Source: Massospora cicadina
Taxonomy: Eukaryota; Entomophthoromycota; Entomophthoromycetes; Entomophthorales; Entomophthoraceae
DNA: 64,000 nucleotides
Reading direction: 5' to 3'
NCBI GenBank assembly: GCA_022478985.1
Contig: JAKSZP010014528.1
Span: 157,754 to 221,753 of the forward strand
Below, piece by piece: positions 21,301 through 31,971 of the stretch (its first letter is position 1; the number at the start of each line of letters is the position of its first letter). Both the position numbers and the translations under genes were made by a program. The notes beneath the pieces are model-generated. The model ran no database searches. It was not told where the DNA came from and worked only from the letters and a program-made list of their open reading frames with translations.

Positions 21301-22650
21301 GTACTATCTTAAAGTCATAAGCTTGAAGCTCAAGTGACCATTGCGCAAGCCACCCTTCAGGTTCTCAGAGATTCTGCAACCAATGAAAGGATGCATGATC
21401 TGTTACACTTTGAATATTACTCCATGAGGGGTATATCCAAAACGGTTTATACATATATCACAGCTTGCACTCCCACTTGATCATGGTGTAATTTCGTTTA
21501 TGAGAAATTAAGCTTTGGCTACAAAAGTGACGGGGTGCTCCACACCATCGTCCTTCTGGTATAATACTGCCCCTAAGGCAGAAAGTGAAGCATCCGTTTG
21601 AACAATAAATTCTTTTAAAAATTTTAGTATTGAAAAATTGGTGCTTTAACCAGCGTGGTCCGCAAGGTACCAAAAGCGTTTTGACAATTTTCAGTCCAGT
21701 CAAAGGTGGCATTTTTCTTCAATAACTCAAAGAGCAGCGCCCCAATACATCTGAAGTTAGGAAGGAACTGCCAGTAATAACTGATCATCCCAAAAAACAC
21801 CGAATATCTCGCTTATTGCCTGGTTGAGTCATCTTACGTAAGCTTCCACCTTCGCCAGCTGAGGTTTGAGCCCTTTGGAGTCTACCACAAACCCAAGGTA
21901 TTCCAATTTCTCCTTAAAACTAAAACTTTCAAGGTTTGATTTATATGTTGGCTTCAGCGAGTTGGAACACTTGTTTTGAGTGGTCAAGATGCTCTGTAAA
22001 TGTCTGTGAGAACATATTTTATTGTTGAGGTAGACTAGAACGCAGGACAGCTTCAGGTCACTTAAGATGGTGTTCATCACCTGCTGGAACGTATCTGGGG
22101 CGTTGCACAACCCCTGAGGCATACGTATGGGCCAGACAACCCCTTTGAGGTGATTATGGCGTATTTATCCCATTCCGCCAATGACAACTCAATCTTCTAA
22201 TACCTTAATATCAAGACAATGGAAGAAAAATAGTTAGCACCTTTCAGCCAATCTAAAGCGCCATCAATCTGGGGAAGTGGATACAAATCTCTTTTCATGA
22301 TATTGTTAATCTTCCAGTAAGCAATTACTACTCAGTTGGTGCCATCCTTTTTCTTAATAATCAGCACTGGTGACGTCCAGGGACTCTTTAATGGCTCTAA
22401 CATTCCTTATTTGATCAATTTATCTACTTCCTCAGATACAACTTCTTCTGCAGATTTGGAGCGAAGGATAGGTTGTGACCAATGGGAAGGTGATCTCCTG
22501 TATCCATACAATGCACGATTCTGTGTGCGCATCCCAAATTGTGGTGATCAGAAGCGAAAATGCCTTGGTATTTTTCAAACAGGGCCATCACCCTATCTTT
22601 GTGTTCCTTTGACAGCCCATTTAGAGCCTCCCGCAGAACCATGGTCAATA
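21301..22650 (-). pseudogene. C1 reverse transcriptase and RNase H
   Basis: On the minus strand the frame 22,122-21,829 begins MPQGLCNAPDTFQQVMN, the 'MP.GL.NAP.TFQ..M' palm motif. YLNNK then stands where YLDDI is expected, so both catalytic Asp residues are Asn, followed by FKEKLEYLGFVVDSKGL, the thumb motif. Upstream, 22,648-22,424 holds the start of the domain with a TGDHLP block. RNase H sequence is visible only as fragments between 21,300 and 21,720. Confidence 0.8.
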
Positions 22651-22665
22651 CGCCAGATGAGGTTT

Positions 22666-23061
22666 TTACTGGTAGGCCAAGATCCTCCCAAGAAACAAAA
22701 TCAAAATTATGGTGAGCCTCATAAAAGGAGTAAGGTGCAGATAAGCCACTACTTGGTGCCTTTGAACCATCATTGACTCTTTCTGTAGGTTCGCTATCAG
22801 TACCTTCACTTCCCCCTGCCCTGGTAGCAGCTTTCCAGGAGCCACATGGGATATAAACCGCAATTTTTGGTAGGGTACCATAATTTCACCATAAAGCCCT
22901 TCAGGGATGCCTATTTTGATCTCTGTCCCTATTATGACCTGATGCCCAGAAGGTATGCTTAAAGTGTTTTCAGTCAATAGCGGAAATCCATCATACTCAT
23001 AAATCTTATTAGGCAGAGCTCTGATCCTTTGCTTCATATGCCAATATTGAACAGGAATCAC
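22666..23061 (-). pseudogene. C1 dUTPase-like domain
   Basis: This 131-codon minus-strand frame lies between protease and reverse transcriptase. It reads SIPSGHQVIIGTEIKIGIPE, then GLYGEIMVPYQKL, then HVAPGKLLPGQGEVKVLIAN, then QRHQVVAYLHLTPF. The series of short strands, the 'iPeG.yGei' turn, the 'apG...pG.gEi.vli.N' block and the '+...iA.L' end follow the trimeric dUTPase fold. The motif 3 Asp ('GxIDxxYxGE') is Leu here, and the 'PRSG' and C-terminal 'GFGSTG' motifs are absent, so catalysis is unlikely. The same domain occurs in G. Confidence 0.7.
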
Positions 23062-23299
23062 GCCGTTTCTATATGTGAGATTAATCTGAATGGAGCGGAT
23101 GGGGTCCTTTAGGACTCCATTGGAGGTGAAATAGATGGGGATCCGTTTCCCCAGAATGTTAAATATTTCTTATGCTATATCAACCACCTCCCTGAATCGC
23201 CGCATGAATGCAGCTCCAATCAACATGTCATAATTATTATTAGGCTGAACCACCGCTGGGGTGCACACACTAATTGAACCAACCTCAGTGGCAATGCGC

Positions 23300-23604
23300 T
23301 GTAAGCGTCCTCTGACATAGTGTTATGTGGCCCCATGGTCCCATACACTACTTGATGCTCTATATCAGGCTTCATTGGAAGCTTAACCACTAGCTTGGTG
23401 GATATTATATTAGCTGGAGATCCAGTATCTATAATTGCTCAGACTTTCTGTATTTTCTATGAAAATACCACAGTATGTACAATCCAAGTAAAAAGAACCG
23501 TTGGTGTTTATCACATGCACATCCAAGGGCTTTTTGTTATTGAGAAAAGTGATGATACTGGCGCCAACCTGAAGATATTCCTGAAAGATTTTCTCTACTG
23601 ACAT
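23300..23604 (-). pseudogene. C1 aspartic protease
   Basis: The minus strand reads AIIDTGSPANIISTKL with the DTG triad encoded at 23,421-23,429. This is the retropepsin active site. The frame is broken just upstream, where the open frame 23,604-23,410 runs in another register. The product would cleave the Gag-Pol polyprotein. The dUTPase-like domain follows directly. Confidence 0.75.
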
Positions 23605-23851
23605 TGCAACATTTACCTCCTCTTATGCGGCAACAAATTTATAATTTTACTTCTCCCATGACGTTATGCTAAAGTATTTGACAGGCATATGGTGTTGGAA
23701 CAACTTGTTGAAACCCCAAGTATTTATTTGTCATGTCTCCCTCCAGGGGGAAGTCTAAACATCACTGAGGGTTTGTTGGTATAATAAATCGTTGGAGTGA
23801 GTGCTGGGGTGCTACAAAGGAACTGGTTGGCATTATCAGGGACAAATAAAT

Positions 23852-24990
23852 TTAAATCACTGGAGGTAGGTGTCCCTTCTCTACTCCGCTCAAACTTTTC
23901 CACTGTTCAGTTAGGACTGTTGGTAATGAATATGCATGCAGGTTGCTGGGGCAGCTAACCGCATAATAACCTCTTTGGCTGCAAGAGAAGCAGGAATTTG
24001 CATATGGTTCACATCTCTGCGTCACCCCCAAAATACCAGTCCAAAAATTAACTGGGGGATTGTAATTTGACCAAGGATGAGTCAGGTAATTACAGCGAGG
24101 ATGGAAAGGAACCGCCAAAGTGTCATGTGGCCAGGTATTATAAAAAGGATTATAGCCAAATCGTTGTTATCTATTTCCCAAAGAGGATTTAGTGATGGTC
24201 ACAGAGGCTTTTTGTTCCACGTTTGGAGCATAAAAAGTGATGGATAAATGACATAAATAATTGACAATTTGCAAAATGACCACATCATCTTGCAGAACGG
24301 GGGGCATAGCATTATACAGCTCCTAATATGGATTAGAAGCTGCCATCATTGCGATGCTCACATCCTCTTTAATCAAAATATCTGCTCCCACTAATACGTG
24401 GGCCTCAGTCATTTATTGCTTATTGAACTTTACCAAGGACTCGTTTTGTTCAAATTTTATTGTTAAAAAGTTGGCCTTGCGTTGCACCATCTTTGCCACA
24501 CCCCCAAACAACCAGAGCACAACTTCCTTCACCTCCTGATATGCTGCAGTGGTATTCATAAAATATATATAACTTGTTTCACACTCTCTACATCCAGAGC
24601 AGACAACGTCATTTTAGCCTTATGCTGATCAAAGCTCCCTCTACTGAAAATTTGAACTGCTTACAAATTCATGTATGTTTCCATTGAAGTCAAATGGGGG
24701 CAGCTTGTCAATGCAGACCTCTACCTCTCTAGCAGCACTATCCAGTTTACTCACTGTACATTGTAGCCGCTCATTAGTGCCATCCAAGCAATTGGAAAGT
24801 TGACTGGCTTGGCAACCAACCAGGTGCAGTTGGTGTAAGGCCTTGTCAAGATGATCTATTATACCCTTATTTTTTATAAAAGCATTTTAGCACCTGAAAT
24901 AGTGTATCCAGGACAAGTTTTAGTTCCATATATTGGGATAACTTAAAAAACTGGGGTATTATCCCCTCAAGTTGAACCTGTTGAGCCATT
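23852..24990 (-). pseudogene. C1 Gag with altered zinc knuckle
   Basis: The best-preserved piece is a minus-strand frame of 88 codons (24,118-23,852). It contains CFSCSQRGYYAVSC, a CCHC knuckle with the His replaced by Tyr. Upstream to about 24,990 the strand carries Gag-like fragments with many stops. Gag packages the element RNA through this knuckle. Confidence 0.65.
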
Positions 24991-25032
24991 GTTTGGCGAA
25001 TATAAGATTTCTTAATATGTTGATCAATGGGG

Positions 25033-25049
25033 CCCTGTAGTGAGCACCA
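25033..25049 (-). other. Primer binding site of C1
   Basis: In element orientation TGGTGCTCACTACAGGG, one base inside the 5' LTR. Identical over 17 bases to the site of Gy0, although the two LTRs are unrelated by eye. Confidence 0.75.
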
Positions 25050-25050
25050 T

Positions 25051-25573
25051 TATTATAAAATTGTCAATTTAGTTAATATTCACTGGAAGGATTGCAAAGC
25101 GTTGAGACCACTGAGCAACAGATGAGCGATATGGAGATCATTGGTCCACAAGTCAAATTCTAAAAAACTTATAAAATATGAGGCAATTGCCTGACCAACT
25201 GCTTTATCTTGATTAATATAACTAGCAGACTCTTTTTGCTTTCACTTTCTTCTTCCTACTGTTCACTCCTTTTCTCCTCTATCTCAAAAACAAACCTCTC
25301 TCCTTGTCTTCCCATCCCACTGATATCTTCATTATTTTGGTCAATTCTGACCCTTCTGCTTAGCTATTATTCATTTGCCAGAACATGTCTGGATCCGCCT
25401 CATCATTTGAGCTCTGGCAAAATTTACTCTATTCACCAAACAACTATCACCTCTATTAACTTGCTTCAATTTGAATTAATTGACTATACAAGTTTGAATT
25501 CCCCTTTGGCAGTTAAAATACAATCTGAAAAACTAAATATGACTTATTGGCCAGTCATACCAGTTTATTGACA
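25051..25573 (-). repeat. 5' LTR of C1 (523 bp)
   Basis: In element orientation it starts TGTCAATAAACTGG and ends TTATAATA. It aligns with the 3' LTR with roughly one difference per ten bases. The flank is the target duplication AGTTG. Confidence 0.9.
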
Positions 25574-25578
25574 AGTTG

Positions 25579-26370
25579 AATAAAAGGAGAACATGAGACA
25601 ATATTTTGATACAACACTCATTATCATATAAGTGCTTAGAGCTTGAGAGCTTACAGCAAAACACATAGCTTCATTGATGGAAAAGTTAATAACAACATAA
25701 TGGTGAATTTATAGTAGAAAGAGTATCACAAATTTACCTAACTAATTTACAAGTTAAAGATCACAACAGTAAAGTACTGGAGCACTTTAGAAGCAAAGGC
25801 ACTAAAATTTCCAAGTTTTGAGTGCATGATCAACTTTTTGATTCCACACAACCATTAATAATGGTGTCCACTTGTATAAAATCATGTCAAATGACATTAA
25901 CAACACTGGAGTCTTTTTAAGGAATTGGAAATATTTATTGGAGAAAAGTCATGCTGCAATCAAACATTGATGTATCCAGAGATCCTGTTAATGAAGCAAT
26001 AGGATTCATGACTTAAATCATTTGGCCATATTTCTATAGATGACAACTGTATTAGAACAACATACCATCTGTCTGAATAGACTTTGGCAGAGATGGCTAT
26101 CACATAGTACAGCCAAAAGCCATCTAATTTCTTGCCCTGTACAACTACAAATTTTCTGAATGACAAATGTTACCATTAATTTTATCATGGGCATCAACTA
26201 TCCATAAAATGCAAGGCAGTACTGTGGACTACGCATTTCTATCTGGGTCCAAAGCTATGTTCTGAAGGTAAAGCATATGTCAGCATTAGCTGAGTTAAAT
26301 CTCTCAATGGTCAAGATCAAAAAATTGGACAACTCCAAATTAACTGGAAGAAAACCTTGCAATAATGATG
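25579..26370 (+). pseudogene. Helitron helicase, C-terminal half
   Basis: The plus strand resumes directly after C1 with KENMRQYFDTTL, matching 'LTENMRQ.D..F', and a following 'lRxGelT..h...L' block. Next come SQIYLTNLQVKDHNSKVL, VMLQSNIDVSRDPVNEAIG (25,950-26,009, motif 'VMLL.NID...GLVNGA.G') and PLILSWASTIHKMQGSTVDY (26,170-26,231, helicase motif V). After a +1 frameshift, EGKAYVSIS is read near 26,264, the motif VI block 'GQAYVALSRV' with Arg changed to a stop. The motifs are in the right order and follow from the block ending at 18,105. Confidence 0.9.
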
Positions 26371-26459
26371 CATTATCATAAATGTATCAAATGAAAGATC
26401 TCTTTAATAAAAAACTTATAAAAACATTTGATAAAATTGCAATAGTTAATTAAGTAAAT

Positions 26460-26596
26460 AAAAGAAATTGAGGTGGGTCAACCTTGAGACAAATACTGCA
26501 CAAAGATTTTTTAGCCAGCACAAGTTTTGAATTTGTGTTGAACAAAACCTGCACTAGAATGGAAGCAGGAATTACCCTGCCAGGCTAACCACCCTT
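26460..26596 (-). repeat. S3: SINE with a different tRNA-like head
   Basis: On the minus strand it starts with GTTAGCCTGGCAGGGTA, an A-box-like string, then AATTCAAAAC, a B-box-like string. It ends with the shared tail CAAGGTTGACCCACCTCAA. TTAATTAAGTAAAT (26,446-26,459) and TTAACTAAGTAAAT (26,597-26,610) flank it, a 14-bp duplication with one change. The head differs from that of S4, though the tail is the same. Confidence 0.75.
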
Positions 26597-26820
26597 TTAA
26601 CTAAGTAAATAGAATATCATTAAACTTCAAATTTAAAAGTAATTTATTTATGTAAAATGTTTATTCAAAAACGTATATAAATGAAAGAAAAAGTTTGTTT
26701 ATTTATAATTTTATCTCAATAATCAAAAAATTCACTATTTGATTACTCTTTAGGTAAAATTTAGAATGAAAATTTCCAAGTATTTTATAAATATATGAGA
26801 AATTATAATATATGATGTTA

Positions 26821-27113
26821 AGGGGAGGATACCCCAGTGGTAGAGTATGGACTCTCTACCACTGCCTCCCCAAATTTAAACCCAGTAGATAAACTTTGGG
26901 TAGGGGACAATTTTGACTGTTGGTGTTGCTCACAATGTCCTGAACTGAGATAGAAAATAGCAAAGGAGGTCCATGGAGTTCCTGGCCTATCATATGCTGT
27001 GCATGGAGGTTTTCCAGGTATATCCTCCCTCATTAATTCTTTGATTTTCTTAATTAATGCAGTATTGTCCTCAGGTTGGCCCACCTCAAATAAAATTTAA
27101 TATTAAATTTAAA
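26821..27113 (+). repeat. S4: full-length SINE with 17-bp target duplication
   Basis: Plus strand, flanked by TATAATATATGATGTTA at 26,804-26,820 and 27,114-27,130. The head begins GGGGAGGATACCCCAGTGG, with the A-box-like CCCAGTGGTAGAGTA, and a B-box-like AAATTTAAACCC follows. The body matches S2, and the 3' end is GGTTGGCCCACCTCAAATAA with an A/T-rich tail. This is the most complete SINE copy here, 293 bp. Confidence 0.88.
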
Positions 27114-27130
27114 TATAATATATGATGTTA

Positions 27131-27640
27131 TCTTTGAAAATCCAAATTAACCTACTAATTTAACTTATGCAATGTATGATACTAATTTAATTAAAGTATG
27201 ACTAAAAAGTAGAAAATAAAAAATAAAATACAAATTTTTAAAACTTGCTTTTCTTAAAAAAGAAAAAAACAAAAAAAAGCAAAAAATGCACAAAAAAGTA
27301 AAAAAATCTCTTTTCTAAATAGTTACATTAAAATTTGGTTTTTTCATGCATAGCTGCAAGAAAAGCAAGGCATGTGCACTTTGTATGATTGTACTCATGA
27401 TTGTAGGTACCTACAATTTAATCAAATGTAACCAAGGATGTATATACATATATATATTTACATATATATTATACTATAAACATAAACATATAAACATAAA
27501 TACAGCCTAGAATTTATCCACTGTAACAGTTAATAAAAAAGTTATCAAATCTCACCTTATATACTAATTTTATCTAACTTTTAACAATTGAAAGTATTTT
27601 GTTATCTTAAAATGGGTTTACAACCACCAAAAAACCTTAC
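27131..27640. other. AT-rich spacer
   Basis: Contains an A-rich tract (about 27,215-27,310) and an alternating AT segment (about 27,445-27,475). No gene or repeat unit is visible. Confidence 0.5.
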
Positions 27641-28990
27641 AACAGAATTGCGTTGTAACTGACATATTGCAATGTGTTGCAAACTCCACCAAGTCTCAAA
27701 AGGCATCAGAGGCCTGTTTGGGCATGTAATAGCTCAGCACTTTGACCTGATATTTGGAAACCGACTGAGAAGCCAATAAGAGAGTGGTGTCAATAGAATC
27801 ATACTCCTAATGTCCACACATGTGACAAGAAGGTAGGTCTAGCTTGCTGCCGCACCACTTCTTGACTAATATGGGTTTAACTTGAGTTTCTGCCATGTAA
27901 ATACCTCAAAATTCCATGTTGCTTGTCTAGAGGCTGGGCATAGCTGAGGTGGCTTACCTTACCTTGACCTGATGGGATGCAACCCGCAACTTGATGGTGC
28001 TTTCTAGGAAAAATGACACTCACCTATTTTGCCAATCAAATGAGGAAATACTCTTTTTATTAGGTTTGTATTTTGATAGTGCAGTAATCAGATTCTTGGG
28101 TTAACTAATTAGTTACATAACTACTATATAGTTAATCTTTTTTTAATTTTGGATTTCATATAGTTCTTGTAAGTTTTCAAGTGCATAGATGGACTAGTGT
28201 CATTAGTATAGGTATCATTAAGCGTTTCAAGGATCATAGTTTTCCTTGAAAACCTTGATACTCAATAACTCAGTTGACTTGCTTAAAACGCCTTTAACTT
28301 AATTACTAAACATGAAATTTTTTCGTGTAAAAAACTATCACTGAAGACTCTCCCAAGTGTACATTTTTTGACAGCAACAAAACCATGGGTAGTCCTCTTG
28401 TTTGGCAACAGACCTCTTGGTTGTTCCATTGCATTTAATTAAAAAACTTACTTTAGCCTAAATTTGCTTGATTTTGTACATAATATTTCTTTGATTTGGA
28501 AACAATGTTTGGCTTAGGATTTTCTTGCCTTTTTGCTAGTTGGTGAGGTTCAGTCAGAGGAAGTAATAGCCATCCATTGCTTATTGAGGTGTGACAAAGG
28601 TTCTATTTTCTTCTGAAGACAAGGCCCACAGATTAGAGCCGCACTTTATCCTGAAGGGGTTCAGGTTTCTTCAATCTTGTTAACCAAACCTTAATGTAAT
28701 GCCTCAGGTGCCAACCATCATTATAGACAGGGCTGTACATCCATTTTGAACCAAAAAGGGTTTAAACACCAAGGCCTTGACCATCACCCAGATCTTTCAC
28801 CTAGGGCATACCTTGGATGATAGATAAGTAGCCGCTGCCCCTCCTTGCTGGCCACCTGCCTTTCCTCTATCCAATTCTCAGCCCAAACCCATCCAAGTCC
28901 TAAATTCTACAGATTTTTATTTAAAGAAAATCAAGCAACTTTATGTATAATAGAGACATCTCAGAAACGTCAAAAAAACCAGGGCTTCTG
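27641..28990 (-). mobile_element. L3: 3' part of a LINE, minus strand
   Basis: On the minus strand a post-RT region reads YNDGWHLRHYIKVWLTRLKK (about 28,720-28,640), as in LINEs between reverse transcriptase and the C-terminus. About 0.8 kb downstream CHMCGHxEYDSIDTTLLL (about 27,826-27,775) matches the C-terminal zinc finger 'C..CG..EES.DHLL..C' of LINE ORF2 proteins. Both blocks are broken by stops. The part between them (28,000-28,550) is not readable. The reverse transcriptase core should lie to the right, but I could not recognise it. Confidence 0.55.
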
Positions 28991-31039
28991 TCTCTCTCTA
29001 AGAATGAAGTACACAAGGAGTCACACTGAAAGTGAAAATCATTTATTAAGTCAAATGTGATCTTGAAATTGAGAAGAAAAGGCTAAAAATGGGTTTCAAA
29101 CCTGAAACACCATTTTAAAACTAAAATGACTTTACAATATAGATATAGAAAAAACAATTTGATAATATCCTGAAAATATTGGCTGATGCTATCAAGGGGA
29201 AATTATTGTTTAAAGATGTTAATTAACGAATTTAAAATAAAAAATAGTCCTCTACTATTGTAGTTTAGCTTCACAGCTTTCCCCCTTCCCACCATAAGAC
29301 CTAGAACCCTGTTAATGGTAGGGTATTGGGTTATTCTTTTAATTAGTTTCCTGTTAAGTTTAGTAATTATATTGTTAAAATACATCCTTTTTGGTTATTT
29401 TAATAAGTTAAATGGAAAATGCAACAGTTCCATGGTTTTAGAGACTTTCCAACACCCCCTCCAACGCTCCCAACCTGAGTTCCTTAAGATCAGCAGTGCC
29501 TTGTAACTTTGACCGTTCTTGTGTATCTTGGAATACCTATAAAGGAATCCTTGTCATTCCTTATCCCTATAAATTCCTAACACTTAGAGCCTTACATTAC
29601 CCATTAATTAAAAAATGGTACACTCCTTCCTTGTGGGCCTATATAAAGGTGTAAATTTTATGCAGGAATGTAAGCTTGAATGCCTCAGTTTTATCCATCT
29701 TAATTGGAGGCACTATAAAAACTTTATAGTTTATTATTGTAAATTTGTGCATTTAGCTCACAATAGTTGGTACAATCCTTAGTGGGGATCAGCTTTTCTC
29801 ATAAGATGGGTATCCCTTATAGTACACCATGTAGTGAAGGTCAAGTTTGAATTTTCACAAAACCTTATAAACTCAGAATCAAACTTGGGAACACCCTTAA
29901 CTATAATCTGTTAAAATTCTGAGGGTTTTGGATATAAATGGAGCGATGGAGGAAGAATGAGATTATTTAAATATTTAATGAGTTTATAATTTGAGATGGA
30001 ATTATCTATTACTCAAAACTTTGAAATTAGAAAGGACCCAATATTTTGAGGGCTAATTTATAAAAAAAACTTTAAGATGTTAAATTGGTGTCCACCATGA
30101 CTAGATTCATCATTTTATAAACTAGACCACTCATTTCTTCTTGTCAGAAAAACTTCTAGTGTCTTTTATCAACCTTTTAAGCTGTTTTGAACTTTTGTGG
30201 TGTATTTTCTGTATGTAAAAGATAAATTTCTTCTGCCACTAGGATGACCCCTTTGAACATTTGTCCCATTATGAAAGCTAGATTGTACAAGATATTGGAA
30301 AACATGTGAGATACTCCTATGTAAGAGTACATTTGTTGTATGCAAAAAAGCTGAAGTTAGATCATTGGAAGTAAGCTTTTCTCATTAGTTGCACAGGTCT
30401 AAATGTATGCATAAAATTATCAATAAGAAATGACTGTGTTGACATTAGTATAAATACTATAGTCCTAGTTGAGATCTTCAAAACTAATTTTAGTATTGTC
30501 TCCAAAGCTAGACAGGTGCTAACGATCTTCTTTCTATCCTTGAAGGTACTTGAAATCTTTCAGACAAACAATGGAAATCTTTTTTAACTCTTCTTCTAGT
30601 TTGGCAACGTCTGGATCAAAAGAACTATTTGTCTCTCTCTCAATAGAACTTGACCTACTATCAATAGGTTCAACGGTAACAAGGAAACTTATCACTTTAT
30701 TGTTTGATGCAGGAGCCCAGAGAGAACTTGACAAGCAATATAGACATAGGATCAATATCCTTAAGATTTAACCCAATAGTAAAAGATACACAAATGTATA
30801 AAAGTCTAAATATCTATGAGACTTATCAATTTTATTCTGCTCTATTTAGAAAAACTATAGGTATATAGGAGAAATTAGGACCTGGCTCTTCTGTTGGCGC
30901 CCCAATTGGAAAGGCAACTATTATCAATGAATTAAACCTCCAAAAATCGCACCAACAAGGCTTTTCTTTCCGATTAATATCACTTATTAATTGATGATTT
31001 GATTCAAACAAAACAATTTGATAATTAATACCAGGTGAG
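28991..31039. other. Unassigned AT-rich region
   Basis: Frames up to 73 codons occur on both strands (for example 30,550-30,771 plus), without recognisable domains. By position it may contain the decayed upstream part of L3 on the minus strand and the 5' leader of L2 on the plus strand. A GGCGCCCCAATTGG string near 30,897 looks primer-site-like, but no LTR is visible. Confidence 0.4.
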
Positions 31040-31971
31040 ATGAGCAAAATTAATAAACAAGGACAGAATTAGGCAAACGTGGTAAAGGGTATCAGACTTG
31101 GATCTGCACCGCCCAAAGGCGCCAAGCGCACAGGATAAACAAAAACCAAAGTAAAAAAACCTGAGGTGATGCATCCCGCGGGTTTAGTGGATTTTTTAGT
31201 AAAATACTGCAGTTACATGATAGTGTCCCACTCTCAACTGTTGTCATTGGTTGGACATAGGATCCATGTAATTTTGGGCACAGAGGCACCAGCAATGTGG
31301 GAAAAGTTTGGGGAAGCCCAACAAAAATTATTCCCACACGCTGTGTACATGACAACCAACACTATCCGCCATGGTTTGGTGGATCTTGGGTTTGAGACAG
31401 CGGAGGAAGCAAACGAAGCCATGAAGGTCAGAGTAGTGCTTGACCTTCCCAACAGTCAATGTTTAGTAAAACTAAACTCACACGTTTGACAGAATCCAAG
31501 GATAATTTTATAATTTTAAACTACCTTTCAACTACAATACTGCACACAGTAGTTGAACAACATCTCTGGAAGGGTTTAGAATTCTTTGGAGAAATAAAAC
31601 AATTCAAAATGCAAAGATTCCAGCTGATGCTGACCCTTAGCACTGGGAAGGCAATCACAATTATTACCCTGAACCCAGAGATAGTGGAGAACATCACAAA
31701 AATCCCATAAATTGCATCCTTTATTATTGATGGGAAAAAAGCGCAATTATTCCACGCAACAGTGGAGAGCATGCGTCCCATATGCAACCACTGTCTGGTC
31801 TTTGGGCACAAGATTCATGCTTGTCCCATAAAAAAAGGCCTAAGAGAAATGGAATTCTGTGAGGAAGAAATGGGCGAAGATGACTCAGAGTATGCCAAAA
31901 TAACTGATACCACACAATCATTTAACTGGGGAGAATTGGACAATATAAAATTATTGACCCAATTACTCTAA
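31040..31971 (+). pseudogene. L2 ORF1, nucleic-acid binding protein with CCHC knuckle
   Basis: An ATG at 31,040 opens a frame that, apart from two stops before 31,160, runs to 31,489. A frameshift follows and the protein continues in 31,459-31,710 and, after a stop, 31,762-31,971. The last piece contains CNHCLVFGHKIHAC, an intact C-x2-C-x4-H-x4-C zinc knuckle, followed by an acidic stretch (CEEEMGEDDSEY). The first piece has an RRM-like alternation around VYMTTNTIRHGLVDLGFETA. Such ORF1 proteins coat LINE RNA. Confidence 0.7.

Larger units (their letters stand above)
18106..25573 (-). mobile_element. C1: full-length Ty3/gypsy element with target duplication AGTTG
   Basis: Flanked by AGTTG at 18,101-18,105 and 25,574-25,578. 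On the minus strand the order is LTR (25,051-25,573), primer site, Gag, protease, dUTPase-like domain, reverse transcriptase, RNase H, integrase, purine tract, LTR (18,106-18,625). A TG...CA unit, E1, interrupts the integrase C-terminal region. All genes are broken. C2 at the right edge of the window belongs to the same family. Confidence 0.92.
7381..26440 (+). mobile_element. Helitron (Rep plus Pif1-like helicase), split by A1 and C1
   Basis: Helitron protein motifs occur in the correct order on the plus strand but in three blocks: about 7381-9153 (upstream part and Rep core), 15,761-18,105 (Rep C-terminal part, then helicase motifs up to 'QLPPVRG') and 25,579-26,370 (rest of the helicase). 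The gaps are two gypsy elements on the opposite strand. At the C1 boundary, dropping C1 and one AGTTG copy restores continuous helicase homology with no shift. The element is old: all three blocks carry stops and frameshifts. I could not define its ends (5' TC, 3' hairpin and CTRR). Confidence 0.85.

Noticed and set aside
22336..22776. 146-codon plus-strand frame
   Set aside because: It runs antisense to C1 reverse transcriptase and dUTPase-like sequence and has no recognisable domain.
27131..27480. AT-rich tract as a replication origin or scaffold attachment region
   Set aside because: Base composition alone is not evidence; the whole window is AT-rich.
30895..30915. Primer-site-like string with GGCGCCCC
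   Set aside because: No LTR or second copy is visible on either side.
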